Part shown: one piece after another, positions 1 through 7,128 of the stretch | Position numbering within the stretch: position 1 is the first letter of the stretch | Layout: each line of letters begins with the position of its first letter | Assembly: GCA_020850535.1 (NCBI GenBank) | Contig: JADZEM010000004.1 | Coordinates: 1-64,000, forward strand | Reading direction: 5' to 3' | Length of the DNA stretch: 64,000 nt | Origin: Chloroflexota bacterium | GTDB taxonomy: Bacteria > Chloroflexota > UBA6077 > JACCZL01 | Program-made: the position numbers and the translations under genes | Notes under the pieces: generated by a model | The model's input: the letters and a program-made list of their open reading frames with translations, nothing else | What the model was told of the DNA's origin: nothing | The model's database searches: none

Positions 1-368
1 ATCGCCGTCCTGCCGTTCGCGAACGTGATGGTCCGGGCGTTCGTCAACTGGCGACGGTCCCTACAGCGACCGCAGAATGCCCGCTGGTCGTCGGCCGCTG
101 TTGCCGGCCGAAATGGAGCCCTGCGGTGATAGGCGCGCTTGACCTTCGGGCGGCCTCGACTTCGCTTGTTGGCCGGCGCTGGCGTCGGTTCTGGTGGCCG
201 AAGCCGGCTGCGCCGCTCCGCCTTCGTTGGCCGCCCCGGTCCCCGTCTCGGCTCTTGAGCCTCATCCATGCGGCGAAGGCTCTTCTCCAGCCGCTCCAGA
301 CGCCGTGAGGGATCGAAAGCAGGCAATATCCTGTTCAGGAGAGCATCAGCCCGCTCGGACAGCCTCAC
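1..368 (-). CDS. DUF5679-like zinc-ribbon protein with AT-hook motifs (partial)
   Basis: The reading frame runs off the left edge, so the C-terminus is missing. Translated from a GTG at 368, it has a helical N-terminus, then two basic GRP motifs (RRGPGRPTKAERR and KRSRGRPKVKR) of the AT-hook type. A C-x2-C knuckle (FCGRC) then runs into an NGR-T-A segment. The knuckle plus NGRxA is what I recall of DUF5679 zinc ribbons, whose second Cys pair would lie beyond the edge. An internal ATG at 269 is an alternative start. The gene overlaps the end of the upstream lipoprotein ORF by 23 bases, so it may be translationally coupled. Role unknown; DNA binding is an inference from the AT-hooks. Confidence 0.55.
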   Translation of the reverse strand, partial: MRLSERADALLNRILPAFDPSRRLERLEKSLRRMDEAQEPRRGPGRPTKAERRSRLRPPEPTPAPANKRSRGRPKVKRAYHRRAPFRPATAADDQRAFCGRCRDRRQLTNARTITFANGRTA

Positions 369-537
369 GTCCGGCGCCTGGATATCGCCGCCCCCAGTCG
401 AGGCGCATTAGGCCAAGTCCGCCAGTCTCAACGTCTGCCTCGATACCAGGCTCGGGAAGCTGTTCTACGGCACCCCGGCACGCTAGCGTAGCGAGCACTA
501 CTATGCAGACGAGCAACGCCAGCCGTGGCCGTCTCAC
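346..537 (-). CDS. small putative lipoprotein
   Basis: A 63-residue ORF starts with a basic pair, a hydrophobic stretch and a lipobox ending LATLAC (Cys20), so the mature peptide would be only about 43 residues. Its ATG overlaps the stop of the upstream Asp-box gene by 4 bases, the same coupling seen between the two Asp-box genes, which is the main support for it being real. No domain is recognised in the mature part. The short tail may reflect a frameshift, since a coding-like frame (the DUF5679-like gene) continues directly downstream. Confidence 0.45.
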   Translation of the reverse strand: MRRPRLALLVCIVVLATLACRGAVEQLPEPGIEADVETGGLGLMRLDWGRRYPGAGREAVRAG

Positions 538-1502
538 GGTGACCCTGCCGCCGCCTCAGCAGCCGTGTCTGCCGGCTCGCGGTAGATCCAGAGACCACCG
601 TCCTGACTGATGCCGTACAGGATATGAGGCTCCAAGGGTGGGACGGCGAGATACCGCCAGGAGCCGGCCGGTGGTGACCCCGGAACCTCACTCCACGTAG
701 CTCCCCGGTCCCTGCTGAGATACAGCACATTGCCTACCGTCGCAGCCCAGAGCCGAGTGCCGTCCGCACTCATCGCGACTGCACTCACCTTCTCACGGAA
801 CTCGGCGAGTCGCTCGTAAGTCGTGTTAGCGTCGGACACAACGTTTCGCGAGATGTACCGATCCGAGAAGGCCGAATACACGATGGCAGGATCCGGGTCG
901 ATCACGATCGGCGAGCCAAATGGTCGACGAGCTACTACCTGCCAGGTGAGACCTCCGTCAATCGAACGCGCAGTAACTTGCTCTCCCCGACCTGCGCGAG
1001 TCTTGATCCAAGCGTAGGCCATTCCTGGCACAGTCGGAGCGATTCCAAGAGCTACGCCGTACGGCACGCTGCCTTCAGTGTCCCCGGGGTAGAAAACCCT
1101 TGGCCTCTGCCAACTCAGCCCGCCGTCGTCGCTAATGCCCATCTGCTCGTACGACAGCAGGTAGAGACGCCCTGTCTGGTCAATAGCCACTGTCAGATAG
1201 GGGCCACCGGGGTCATCAGCCGACGCGATGCTCGACCACGTCAGCCCGCAGTCGTCACTGCGAACGAGCCCCCAGTAACCGGACACGAAAATGGCTGGTG
1301 ATTCCTTCCACGAGACCGCGACAGAGGTGGGACTGAACACTTCCTCATCGACTGGACGTACTGGACGATGCGGCGCGGATAGGTAAGTCCATCCGTCTGC
1401 GCTCGGGCAGGCTCCCTCAGCCCGCGAAACCGGCTGCGCCAGCACGACGGCCGCGAGTAGGGGCGAGAAGGAAATGAGCAGAACCAGCACGCGCCGCCTC
1501 AC
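534..1502 (-). CDS. secreted Asp-box (BNR) repeat protein
   Basis: 322 residues with an N-terminal signal peptide (MRRR followed by a hydrophobic core ending near Ala-Glu-Gly). It contains at least four Asp-box motifs of the S-x-D-x-G-x-T/S-W type, for example SDDCGLTWS, SDDGGLSWQ, SIDGGLTWQ and SRDRGATWS. These are turns of a beta-propeller such as sialidase or Vps10/sortilin-like folds. No catalytic residues of a sialidase can be assigned, so it is best viewed as an exported propeller of unknown ligand. It overlaps the upstream Asp-box gene by 4 bases (ATGA), so the two are cotranscribed and probably coupled. Confidence 0.75.
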   Translation of the reverse strand: MRRRVLVLLISFSPLLAAVVLAQPVSRAEGACPSADGWTYLSAPHRPVRPVDEEVFSPTSVAVSWKESPAIFVSGYWGLVRSDDCGLTWSSIASADDPGGPYLTVAIDQTGRLYLLSYEQMGISDDGGLSWQRPRVFYPGDTEGSVPYGVALGIAPTVPGMAYAWIKTRAGRGEQVTARSIDGGLTWQVVARRPFGSPIVIDPDPAIVYSAFSDRYISRNVVSDANTTYERLAEFREKVSAVAMSADGTRLWAATVGNVLYLSRDRGATWSEVPGSPPAGSWRYLAVPPLEPHILYGISQDGGLWIYREPADTAAEAAAGSP

Positions 1503-2956
1503 GGTGACCCACCCCCCGCCGGCCGCGCGCTCGGGCCGAGCGCCCAGACGCCCTGCTGGTTGCCGAAGAACATCGTCCCGTCGTTCGTCACCATGGCCCG
1601 AGGGAACGGGTTTCGCGTTTCGGTCGACCCACTTCTCGAACCCGGCGGAGTAGCGCGTTGCAGGGTCATCCCTGCGTCGGTCGACCAGTTCCAGGATGTC
1701 TCTCCCGACGGACCGTTCTGCAGCCAGGTCGCGGTCAGTCCGTTGTCGCCGCCGATGCGCGGCACGCCGCAGTAGACGCTCTCGCCGTTGGTGCGGCGAA
1801 CGCTCCAGGTCGCCCCTCCATCCCGGGATGCGAGGACGCGGCAGGGCGAACCGTGGGGACCTGCGTTATGACCCTGGGAGGTCATGACCGCCACACCGTT
1901 CGTAGCGAACGCGGGCGACATCGCCAGCGACGCCTGAAACAGCATGTTCCCAGTATCCCGGCTCAGCGGGAATGGCTCCCAGACGAACTCCCACGTGCCG
2001 CCGGAGTTACGGCTCCGAAATAGCACCGACCGAATCTCGCTGGAGGGAGTGAGCCCCGCTGGTGTGAGGCCCCACGCGAAGGCGAAGATGACTCCATCCT
2101 GCGGGTAGGTTGGCGAAACCGCCAGTGACTCGACGTGGCGGAAGGGTTGGCCGTCGAGGACGAGCCCGGCGGCGCGAGAGACCCACGTAATGCCTGCATC
2201 AGTAGAGATCACCAGGTCGGCGTCACCATTCACGGCGTCTCGCTGTGCTTGTCGCCCCTGCGCATCAGCAATGTAGGCGGCGAATGAGCCATTCGTGGCA
2301 GTAGCGAACAACGTCCGGTCCGTGTCAAAGGCAGATGAAATCGCCACGTCACGTACTCGGCGCCCTGACGATGGGTCCAGCGACTCCAACGTGTCGCCCG
2401 CGTCGAATGAGCGGTATAGGCGTCCCTGAATGATCACGAAGATGCCCTCATCGGTGCGGAACGTCGGTGAGAGGCGGATGGCGGAGCGCGCATCCCGCTG
2501 GTCAGTATCGACTGTCACGTCGAGCAATGTCGTCCACGTCATCCCGCCGTCGACCGATCTGATCAGGGCACGCGAGACGAGCTGGCGGTCCGAGAGCTGG
2601 CCCCGATCGGTGAGGGCGAACATGACCCGTCCGAGGCGGTTGGACGCTACGACAATGGGCTGGGAGAGCCCCTCAGGAGCTAACCCGAGCGACTCCCAGG
2701 AAGTGCCACCGTCGATACTGCGGACAGCTTCTGCTGCCTGGTCATCACCAGACTGACGCTGCAGGGCGTACAGGAACGGGTCCGACGGCCAGTCCTCGGA
2801 CACCGCCAGGATAGATATCGAAGGGGCCCCCGGTGGCCCGAGGTTCACCCACTGCTGATCCGGCTGCGTCCCCTGCGCCGCCGCATCCCGCTCGCTGACC
2901 AGCACGACAATCAAGGTGAATGCAATTAGAAGCCTTGAAGAATGGCGGGCTCGCAT
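1499..2956 (-). CDS. secreted Asp-box (BNR) repeat protein, long paralogue
   Basis: About 485 residues from the ATG at 2956. I chose this start because a signal peptide (MRARHSSR, then a hydrophobic core ending at Ala-Ala-Ala-Gln) begins there and AGGAA lies 9 bases upstream. An in-frame start 96 bases earlier would bury the signal. Asp-box-like turns recur through the protein: SIDGGTSWE, SVDGGMTWT, STDAGITWV, SRNSGGTWE and SRDGGATWS. A beta-propeller outside the membrane is expected; substrate or partner is unknown. It is the first gene of a coupled run reading towards the left edge. Confidence 0.75.
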   Translation of the reverse strand: MRARHSSRLLIAFTLIVVLVSERDAAAQGTQPDQQWVNLGPPGAPSISILAVSEDWPSDPFLYALQRQSGDDQAAEAVRSIDGGTSWESLGLAPEGLSQPIVVASNRLGRVMFALTDRGQLSDRQLVSRALIRSVDGGMTWTTLLDVTVDTDQRDARSAIRLSPTFRTDEGIFVIIQGRLYRSFDAGDTLESLDPSSGRRVRDVAISSAFDTDRTLFATATNGSFAAYIADAQGRQAQRDAVNGDADLVISTDAGITWVSRAAGLVLDGQPFRHVESLAVSPTYPQDGVIFAFAWGLTPAGLTPSSEIRSVLFRSRNSGGTWEFVWEPFPLSRDTGNMLFQASLAMSPAFATNGVAVMTSQGHNAGPHGSPCRVLASRDGGATWSVRRTNGESVYCGVPRIGGDNGLTATWLQNGPSGETSWNWSTDAGMTLQRATPPGSRSGSTETRNPFPRAMVTNDGTMFFGNQQGVWALGPSARPAGGGSP

Positions 2957-3268
2957 GATCGATGTTCCTGACACGGACCCCTCCGGACGCGAGCGGGCGT
3001 CGCTGCCAGTATGGCATGGCCCGACGCACGATGACCCGCCTCGGTGGGTCACTCTCCCGGCAGGACTTCCTGGCGAGGCTTGGCGCCCGGCGGATCGCTG
3101 CCGACCGTTCCCATGTCGAGATGGCGACGGAAACCAAATCGCCGCTGGCCCGCCCGTACCGCGAACTCGAGGAGCGCGTCATGAGGGTTCCCGGCCGTCA
3201 TGGGGGTTTCGGCCGTCCAAGGGGGTTCCCGGTGTCCATGGGGGTTCCCGGACTGCCGACCGCCGACC
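2957..3268. other. gene-poor spacer between the Asp-box operon and the zinc-finger genes
   Basis: No convincing gene is visible on either strand. The stretch should carry the promoter of the Asp-box operon and holds a short degenerate tandem repeat at 3181-3258, listed separately. Several open frames cross it but none has a recognisable motif. Confidence 0.5.
3181..3258. repeat. four degenerate copies of a 19-20 bp unit
   Basis: Four successive units share the core GGGTTCCCGG (one copy GGGTTTCGG), each followed by a GTC-type tail and an A(T)GGGG lead-in. The spacing is 18-20 bases with no unique spacer between copies, so it is not a CRISPR. It lies between the zinc-finger genes and the Asp-box operon. 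Confidence 0.6.
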
Positions 3269-3403
3269 TTATTCGGCTCCTCCGGCCACAGCGGGCATCA
3301 GCTCATACACGCTGGCGACGTGGCCGCTCTTCAAGCAGCGCCAGGTTCCGTCCGGACGTTGGCGGAACTCCAGGGCGCGGCAGCCTGGCGCCGTGCAGCG
3401 CAC
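3269..3403 (-). CDS. small putative zinc-binding protein
   Basis: Reading from a GTG gives a 44-residue peptide containing MRCTAPGCRALEF, then GTWRCLKSGHVASVYEL. The arrangement C-x4-C and C-x4-H could bind one zinc. It lies just downstream of the SWIM gene on the same strand and resembles that gene's own C-terminal Cys/His cluster. There is no clear ribosome-binding site, and the overlapping frame from a GTG at 3491 looks less protein-like. A frameshifted remnant is an alternative. Confidence 0.35.
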   Translation of the reverse strand: MRCTAPGCRALEFRQRPDGTWRCLKSGHVASVYELMPAVAGGAE

Positions 3404-3495
3404 CGGCCGGCGGTCGATGCAGGCGGCGACGGGCAGCAGAACGGGCCGGCGAGGTAGCCCGCCGGCCCGACGACGAAGCGAGTTCGGTCACCCGC

Positions 3496-3987
3496 TCAGA
3501 AGGCGTCGACGAGCTGGTGACGGTAGCAATCCAGCGAGCGCGGCTCCGGGTCGTCCTGACAACCCTTGACGCGGCACGTCGGATACAGCTTCGCGTACCG
3601 CGTCGTGGCCGAATCGGTCTGGTCCTTTGCCTCGGCCAGTAGTGCCGCGCCCTCGGGCGTCAGAATGACAAGCTCGTCGCCGATGCCGGCATCGTCAGTC
3701 ACAGCGGGAGTGGCGGGCCGTGGCTTGGGAGCCACGGCGCCGGTCGCGAATGCCGCCATCCAGAGGCGGACGGCTCGCATGTGCTTGCAGACGTTGCGGG
3801 AGCGCTGGCGGTCCTGGCAGGAGCAATCGCGCTGGTCGGTCATGTGGAGCAGGCCCGGGTCGCTGCCGGGAATGGCGAAGAACGCGCGGCCGTCCTTCGT
3901 GTGGCCGGTCTGCCACTCGGCGCAGCGGGCGAACAGGGCGAGTGCCTTGCCATCGCGCTTGTCGGTGGTGCTAATCTCGATCGTCAC
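3496..3987 (-). CDS. SWIM zinc-finger protein
   Basis: 163 residues. Residues 55-69 contain C-x-C-x9-C-x-H (CSC then CKH), the signature of a SWIM zinc finger, a DNA- or protein-binding module. A second Cys/His cluster near the C-terminus (C138, C143, C154, H157) could bind another zinc. It is transcribed away from the excisionase-like and integrase genes, across an AT-rich palindromic region. SWIM proteins are common cargo or accessory proteins of integrated elements. Its specific role here is unknown. Confidence 0.75.
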   Translation of the reverse strand: MTIEISTTDKRDGKALALFARCAEWQTGHTKDGRAFFAIPGSDPGLLHMTDQRDCSCQDRQRSRNVCKHMRAVRLWMAAFATGAVAPKPRPATPAVTDDAGIGDELVILTPEGAALLAEAKDQTDSATTRYAKLYPTCRVKGCQDDPEPRSLDCYRHQLVDAF

Positions 3988-4052
3988 GTCAGTCCTCCAA
4001 CGACTGGTGTGGCTCGGCCGCTCGGGTGTTCCCGCACCTGGGCGGCCTCTTC

Positions 4053-4115
4053 ATACCAGATAATACCATCCCATGCTGGTTTTATCAAGCATTGATTGGT
4101 ATCCTATGGTATTAT
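4053..4115. promoter_or_regulatory. AT-rich divergent control region with nested inverted repeats
   Basis: A perfect 10-base inverted repeat, ATAATACCAT (4060-4069) and ATGGTATTAT (4106-4115), is joined by a second ATACCA (4053-4058)/TGGTAT (4097-4102) pair. At the centre is a palindrome ATCAA-GCA-TTGAT (4084-4096). The region sits between the divergent SWIM and HTH genes and is strikingly AT-rich for this window. This is what an operator bound by the adjacent small HTH protein would look like. The binding protein is inferred, not shown. Confidence 0.6.
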
Positions 4116-4131
4116 GGCGATGGAGGCGGCG

Positions 4132-4329
4132 ATGAGCGATGAGCTGTTCCTGACGGTACCCGAGGTCGCGGAGCGTCTGCGCATGAATCCCGAGACCATT
4201 CGCGTCTGGCTGCGAGATGGTCGGCTGCGCGGCGTGCGGCCCGGCGGCAAGCGTGCCGGCTGGCGCATCCCAGAGTCCGAAGTCCGGCGAATCCTCGGCG
4301 GCCATTCAGTCGCGAGCGATCCGAGCTGA
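4132..4329 (+). CDS. excisionase-like helix-turn-helix protein
   Basis: 65 residues from the ATG at 4132, chosen because GGAGG sits 5 bases upstream; in-frame ATGs at 4114 and 4120 lack this. The sequence LTVPEVAERLRMNPETIRVWLRDGRLRGVRPGGKR, shown here across its core, is a MerR/excisionase-type winged HTH with a basic wing. These bind DNA beside recombinase genes to direct excision or repress the element. It ends 17 bases before the integrase start, and both are probably one transcript. Confidence 0.8.
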   Translation: MSDELFLTVPEVAERLRMNPETIRVWLRDGRLRGVRPGGKRAGWRIPESEVRRILGGHSVASDPS

Positions 4330-4346
4330 TCCCGGGGAGGGGAACG

Positions 4347-5621
4347 ATGCCGAAGAAGCAGACACCGACTGACGTGGACGGTACCGAAGAGTCTCCCAAG
4401 GCCCAGAAGCGCAAGGCTAAGAAGCGCGCTGATCGCGAGGGCACCCTCTATTTCGACGCGAAGCGGAAGCTCTGGGTAGGCGAGGTGATGGTCGGCTACC
4501 GGGCTGACGGCAAGCCAGACATTCGCCGTACGACGGCGCGCCGGCAGGACGACTGCAAGGCCAAACTTGACGGCATCAAGGCCAAGGCCGCCGGCGGACT
4601 ACTCCCTGACGCCGAACGGCGCGGAGAGACGCTTGCAGCGCTTCTGAGCGCGTGGCTGACGAGCGTCCGGCCCGACATTCGGACCAACACCGATCGCCGC
4701 TATGAGCAGTGCGTCCGCTTCCACTTCCTACCAGCGCTCGGGGCAATCAAGTTGTCCGAGTTGAAGGCTGCGCGGATTCAGCAGTTCTTGGCCGTAAAGC
4801 GCACAGCGCCGCGTGAGAAGGCGAGCAGCAAGCGTGAAGACGGTCACCGCCCGCTGACTGCCCGCACCGTGCAACAGCTCTATGTGGTGCTCAACACGGC
4901 CCTTCGGTGGGGTTTGCGCAAAGGCTTCATCTCAGTCAACCCGTGCGATCGCGTGGACCCGCCGCGCGTGGAGCGACGCGAGATTCAGCCGCTGAGTCCC
5001 GAGCAGACCGCGAAACTGCTCAGTACGGCGGCAGAGGCGGGCGACACACTGCTCGGCCTGTGGGAGATGGCGGCGTTCACCGGCGCGCGCCAGGGCGAGC
5101 TTTTGGCGCTCCGCTGGTCAGACGTGGACTTGAACGAAGGTCGTCTCACGATCCGTCGCACGCAAGTAGCCACGAGAAAGGGCGGGGCCGAGTACAACCC
5201 GACAAAGTCGAAGGACGGGTATCGTGTTCTGGACCTGGCCCCCGATGCCGTCGCCGCGCTACGGGCCCACCAGGATCGTCAGAAGTGGGTACAACAGAAG
5301 CTCCGCGAAGCCTATGGAGACCCAGACCTCGTCTTTGCCTCTGCGGTCGGCACGCCCCTCCAGGCGACGAACGTCAGCCGAAGGTTCAAGGCACTCCTCG
5401 CCGTGGCCGGCCTGCCGACTTCGACCCGCTTTCACGACCTGCGGCACGGGGCGGCGACCATGATGCTCGCGGCCGGTGAAGATGCCCCTACCGTGAGCCA
5501 GTACCTCGGTCACAGCACGCCCGCCGTGACGATGTCCATCTACGCGCACGTGGTCCCGGGTGCGAAGCGGCGGGCCGCTACGCGCCTCGCAGATACCATC
5601 CGGCAAGCCCGAACGCCATAG
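4347..5621 (+). CDS. tyrosine recombinase / phage-type integrase
   Basis: 424 residues. It has a basic N-terminal arm (about 1-60), a SAM-like core-binding domain (about 95-200) and a C-terminal catalytic domain. Catalytic residues are visible: Arg248 (TGARQGE), a Lys in the beta-hairpin (K287 or K289), His363-x2-Arg366 (HDLRH), His389 (LGHST) and Tyr399 (SIYAHV). It therefore looks active. A strong GGGGAGGGG site precedes the ATG. Its 3' end lies about 100 bases from the 3' end of a tRNA-Thr gene, the usual layout for an element that integrated into that tRNA. Confidence 0.93.
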   Translation: MPKKQTPTDVDGTEESPKAQKRKAKKRADREGTLYFDAKRKLWVGEVMVGYRADGKPDIRRTTARRQDDCKAKLDGIKAKAAGGLLPDAERRGETLAALLSAWLTSVRPDIRTNTDRRYEQCVRFHFLPALGAIKLSELKAARIQQFLAVKRTAPREKASSKREDGHRPLTARTVQQLYVVLNTALRWGLRKGFISVNPCDRVDPPRVERREIQPLSPEQTAKLLSTAAEAGDTLLGLWEMAAFTGARQGELLALRWSDVDLNEGRLTIRRTQVATRKGGAEYNPTKSKDGYRVLDLAPDAVAALRAHQDRQKWVQQKLREAYGDPDLVFASAVGTPLQATNVSRRFKALLAVAGLPTSTRFHDLRHGAATMMLAAGEDAPTVSQYLGHSTPAVTMSIYAHVVPGAKRRAATRLADTIRQARTP

Positions 5622-5660
5622 TCAGAACTCAGTTCCCCCACCTGTTCCCCCACCGACCAC

Positions 5661-5700
5661 GGAAACGCCCCTCCGGACCGCTGCCCGGAGGGGCGTTTCC
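5661..5700. terminator. strong bidirectional hairpin terminator
   Basis: GGAAACGCCCCTCCGG at 5661-5676 pairs perfectly with 5685-5700 across an 8-base loop. The flanking A/T-rich stem ends mean it can work in both directions. It lies between the integrase and tRNA-Thr genes. Confidence 0.75.
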
Positions 5701-5717
5701 TATCTGGTAGGAGCAGG

Positions 5718-5790
5718 AGCCGACGACAGGAATCGAACCCGCAACCTGCTGTTTACAAAACAGCCGCTCTGCCGATTGAGCTACGTCGGC
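5718..5790 (-). tRNA. tRNA-Thr (TGT)
   Basis: The minus strand folds into a cloverleaf: acceptor GCCGACG/CGTCGGC, D-arm GCTC...GAGC, anticodon stem GCTGT/ACAGC with loop TTTGTAA (anticodon TGT) and T-arm GCGGGTTCGAATCCTGT. The CCA end is not encoded. Its 3' end faces the integrase, so the 3' half is the likely attachment site. Confidence 0.93.
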
Positions 5791-5897
5791 ATGGCACGTG
5801 CCAGACCCGCCGTTCGGCGAGAGAGCACCTCCTGGAGGATAGCAAAGGATTGCCGAGCGCGCCAACACGCTCGGCACTCCGACATTCCTGCATCAGG

Positions 5898-6845
5898 TTA
5901 ACGCGCTGCCGTCCGCAAGTAGGCCGGGATGGTCGTGGTGCCGGACGATGGATAGCCGCCATCCACGTCGTTCAACGCGAACGACTCCCGCAGCAGCCCC
6001 ACCGCGCGCATCGCCCGCTCGCCGCCCGAGCCGTTCGGCAGCTCCGACAGCGCCTGCGAGACCGCCTTCATCCAGGCCTCATGCGTCAGATGGCTCTCGC
6101 GGAACACGTCGGCCACCGTGCCGCCGGTCGCCACCGGGCCGAGGTCGCCGTCTCGCCCCTTGAACGCGTGTCCCATGAAGAGGGTCGTCGCGCCGACGCC
6201 CTCGGCCTTCTTCAAGCTGGACGGGTAGACGGACGGATCTTCGAGGACCGGCATCCCGCCGACTCGACTCCCGCGCGCCTGGATCGAGTCGCCCGTGATC
6301 AGGATGCCGGCCGCCTCCCAGTAGTAGCAGACCGCACCGGGCGTGTGGCCGGGCGTGTGAACGACGGTCAGCTTCAGATCGTTGCCCAGGTCCACCACGT
6401 CGCCATCCTCAAGCTCGCGGTCGCAGCCGACCTCGCGCCCGAGCAGCCGCAGCAGCATCGCCTCACGGGCCGGGAGCCGATCCATCAGGCCAAGCACCGC
6501 GAGACCGTCTGCCGAGCGGTCCACGTGGCCCCGGTTGTTCCTGGTCCGCTCGGCATCCGCCGAATGAATGGCGATCTCCGCGCCAGCATCCTTCATCTCG
6601 GAGTTGCCGCCCAGATGATCCATGTGCCCGTGCGTATTGAGCACATAGTCCACCTGGCCCAGGCCCAGCCCGATCTCCTCGAGGGCCGGCGCGAGATACT
6701 CGGTGGGCGCGCCGAGCACCGCCGTGTCGATCACAGCGGTCTTCGCGCCACGCACCAGGTACATGTTCGTCAGGCCGCCGCCCTCGAACGGCACGCCAAG
6801 CCGATAGACGCGGTCATGGACACGCTCGAAGCTGATCGGTGGCAT
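5898..6845 (-). CDS. MBL-fold metallo-hydrolase
   Basis: 315 residues from the ATG at 6845, selected because GGAGGT lies just upstream; the open frame extends further only through the heptamer repeat. The zinc-binding signature THGHMDH occupies residues 71-77. A later HTPGHTPGAV and TGDS supply the remaining metal ligands typical of the glyoxalase II/SoxH-like branch. It is soluble, with no signal peptide. The substrate is unknown. It is transcribed alone, with tRNA-Thr downstream. Confidence 0.85.
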   Translation of the reverse strand: MPPISFERVHDRVYRLGVPFEGGGLTNMYLVRGAKTAVIDTAVLGAPTEYLAPALEEIGLGLGQVDYVLNTHGHMDHLGGNSEMKDAGAEIAIHSADAERTRNNRGHVDRSADGLAVLGLMDRLPAREAMLLRLLGREVGCDRELEDGDVVDLGNDLKLTVVHTPGHTPGAVCYYWEAAGILITGDSIQARGSRVGGMPVLEDPSVYPSSLKKAEGVGATTLFMGHAFKGRDGDLGPVATGGTVADVFRESHLTHEAWMKAVSQALSELPNGSGGERAMRAVGLLRESFALNDVDGGYPSSGTTTIPAYLRTAAR

Positions 6846-6940
6846 CGTAAGCACCTCCCCGTGCCGGGCCGCCACGCTGACGTCGCCCCGGCCCAACCTG
6901 CCAGCAGAGTCAGCCTCACTTGTAGCAGATCGGGCAGACG

Positions 6941-7024
6941 CGACCCACGACCCACGACCCACGACCCACGACCCACGACCCACGACCCACGACCCACGAC
7001 CCACGACCCACGACCCACGACCCA
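6941..7024. repeat. 12 exact tandem copies of CGACCCA
   Basis: Twelve perfect copies of a 7-base unit fill 84 bases in the divergent spacer between the MBL hydrolase and the dienelactone hydrolase. It is not a CRISPR and lies outside both chosen reading frames. Exact copies suggest recent slippage expansion. Confidence 0.95.
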
Positions 7025-7128
7025 GAAACTCGACACGGCGCGCCCTGCCATCTACCATGCTCTCCAGGCGCGCTGGCCGACGCTCCTGCGCGTCCAATCT
7101 CTCGGCTGGCAACGAGGGGGTTTCTCCG

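Noticed and set aside
3049-3201. 50-codon minus-strand frame beginning MTAGNPHDALL
   Set aside because: The first residues resemble Rpn-type transposases but the rest does not, and there is no ribosome-binding site.
3181-3258. CRISPR array
   Set aside because: The units are contiguous, degenerate and without spacers; no cas genes are present.
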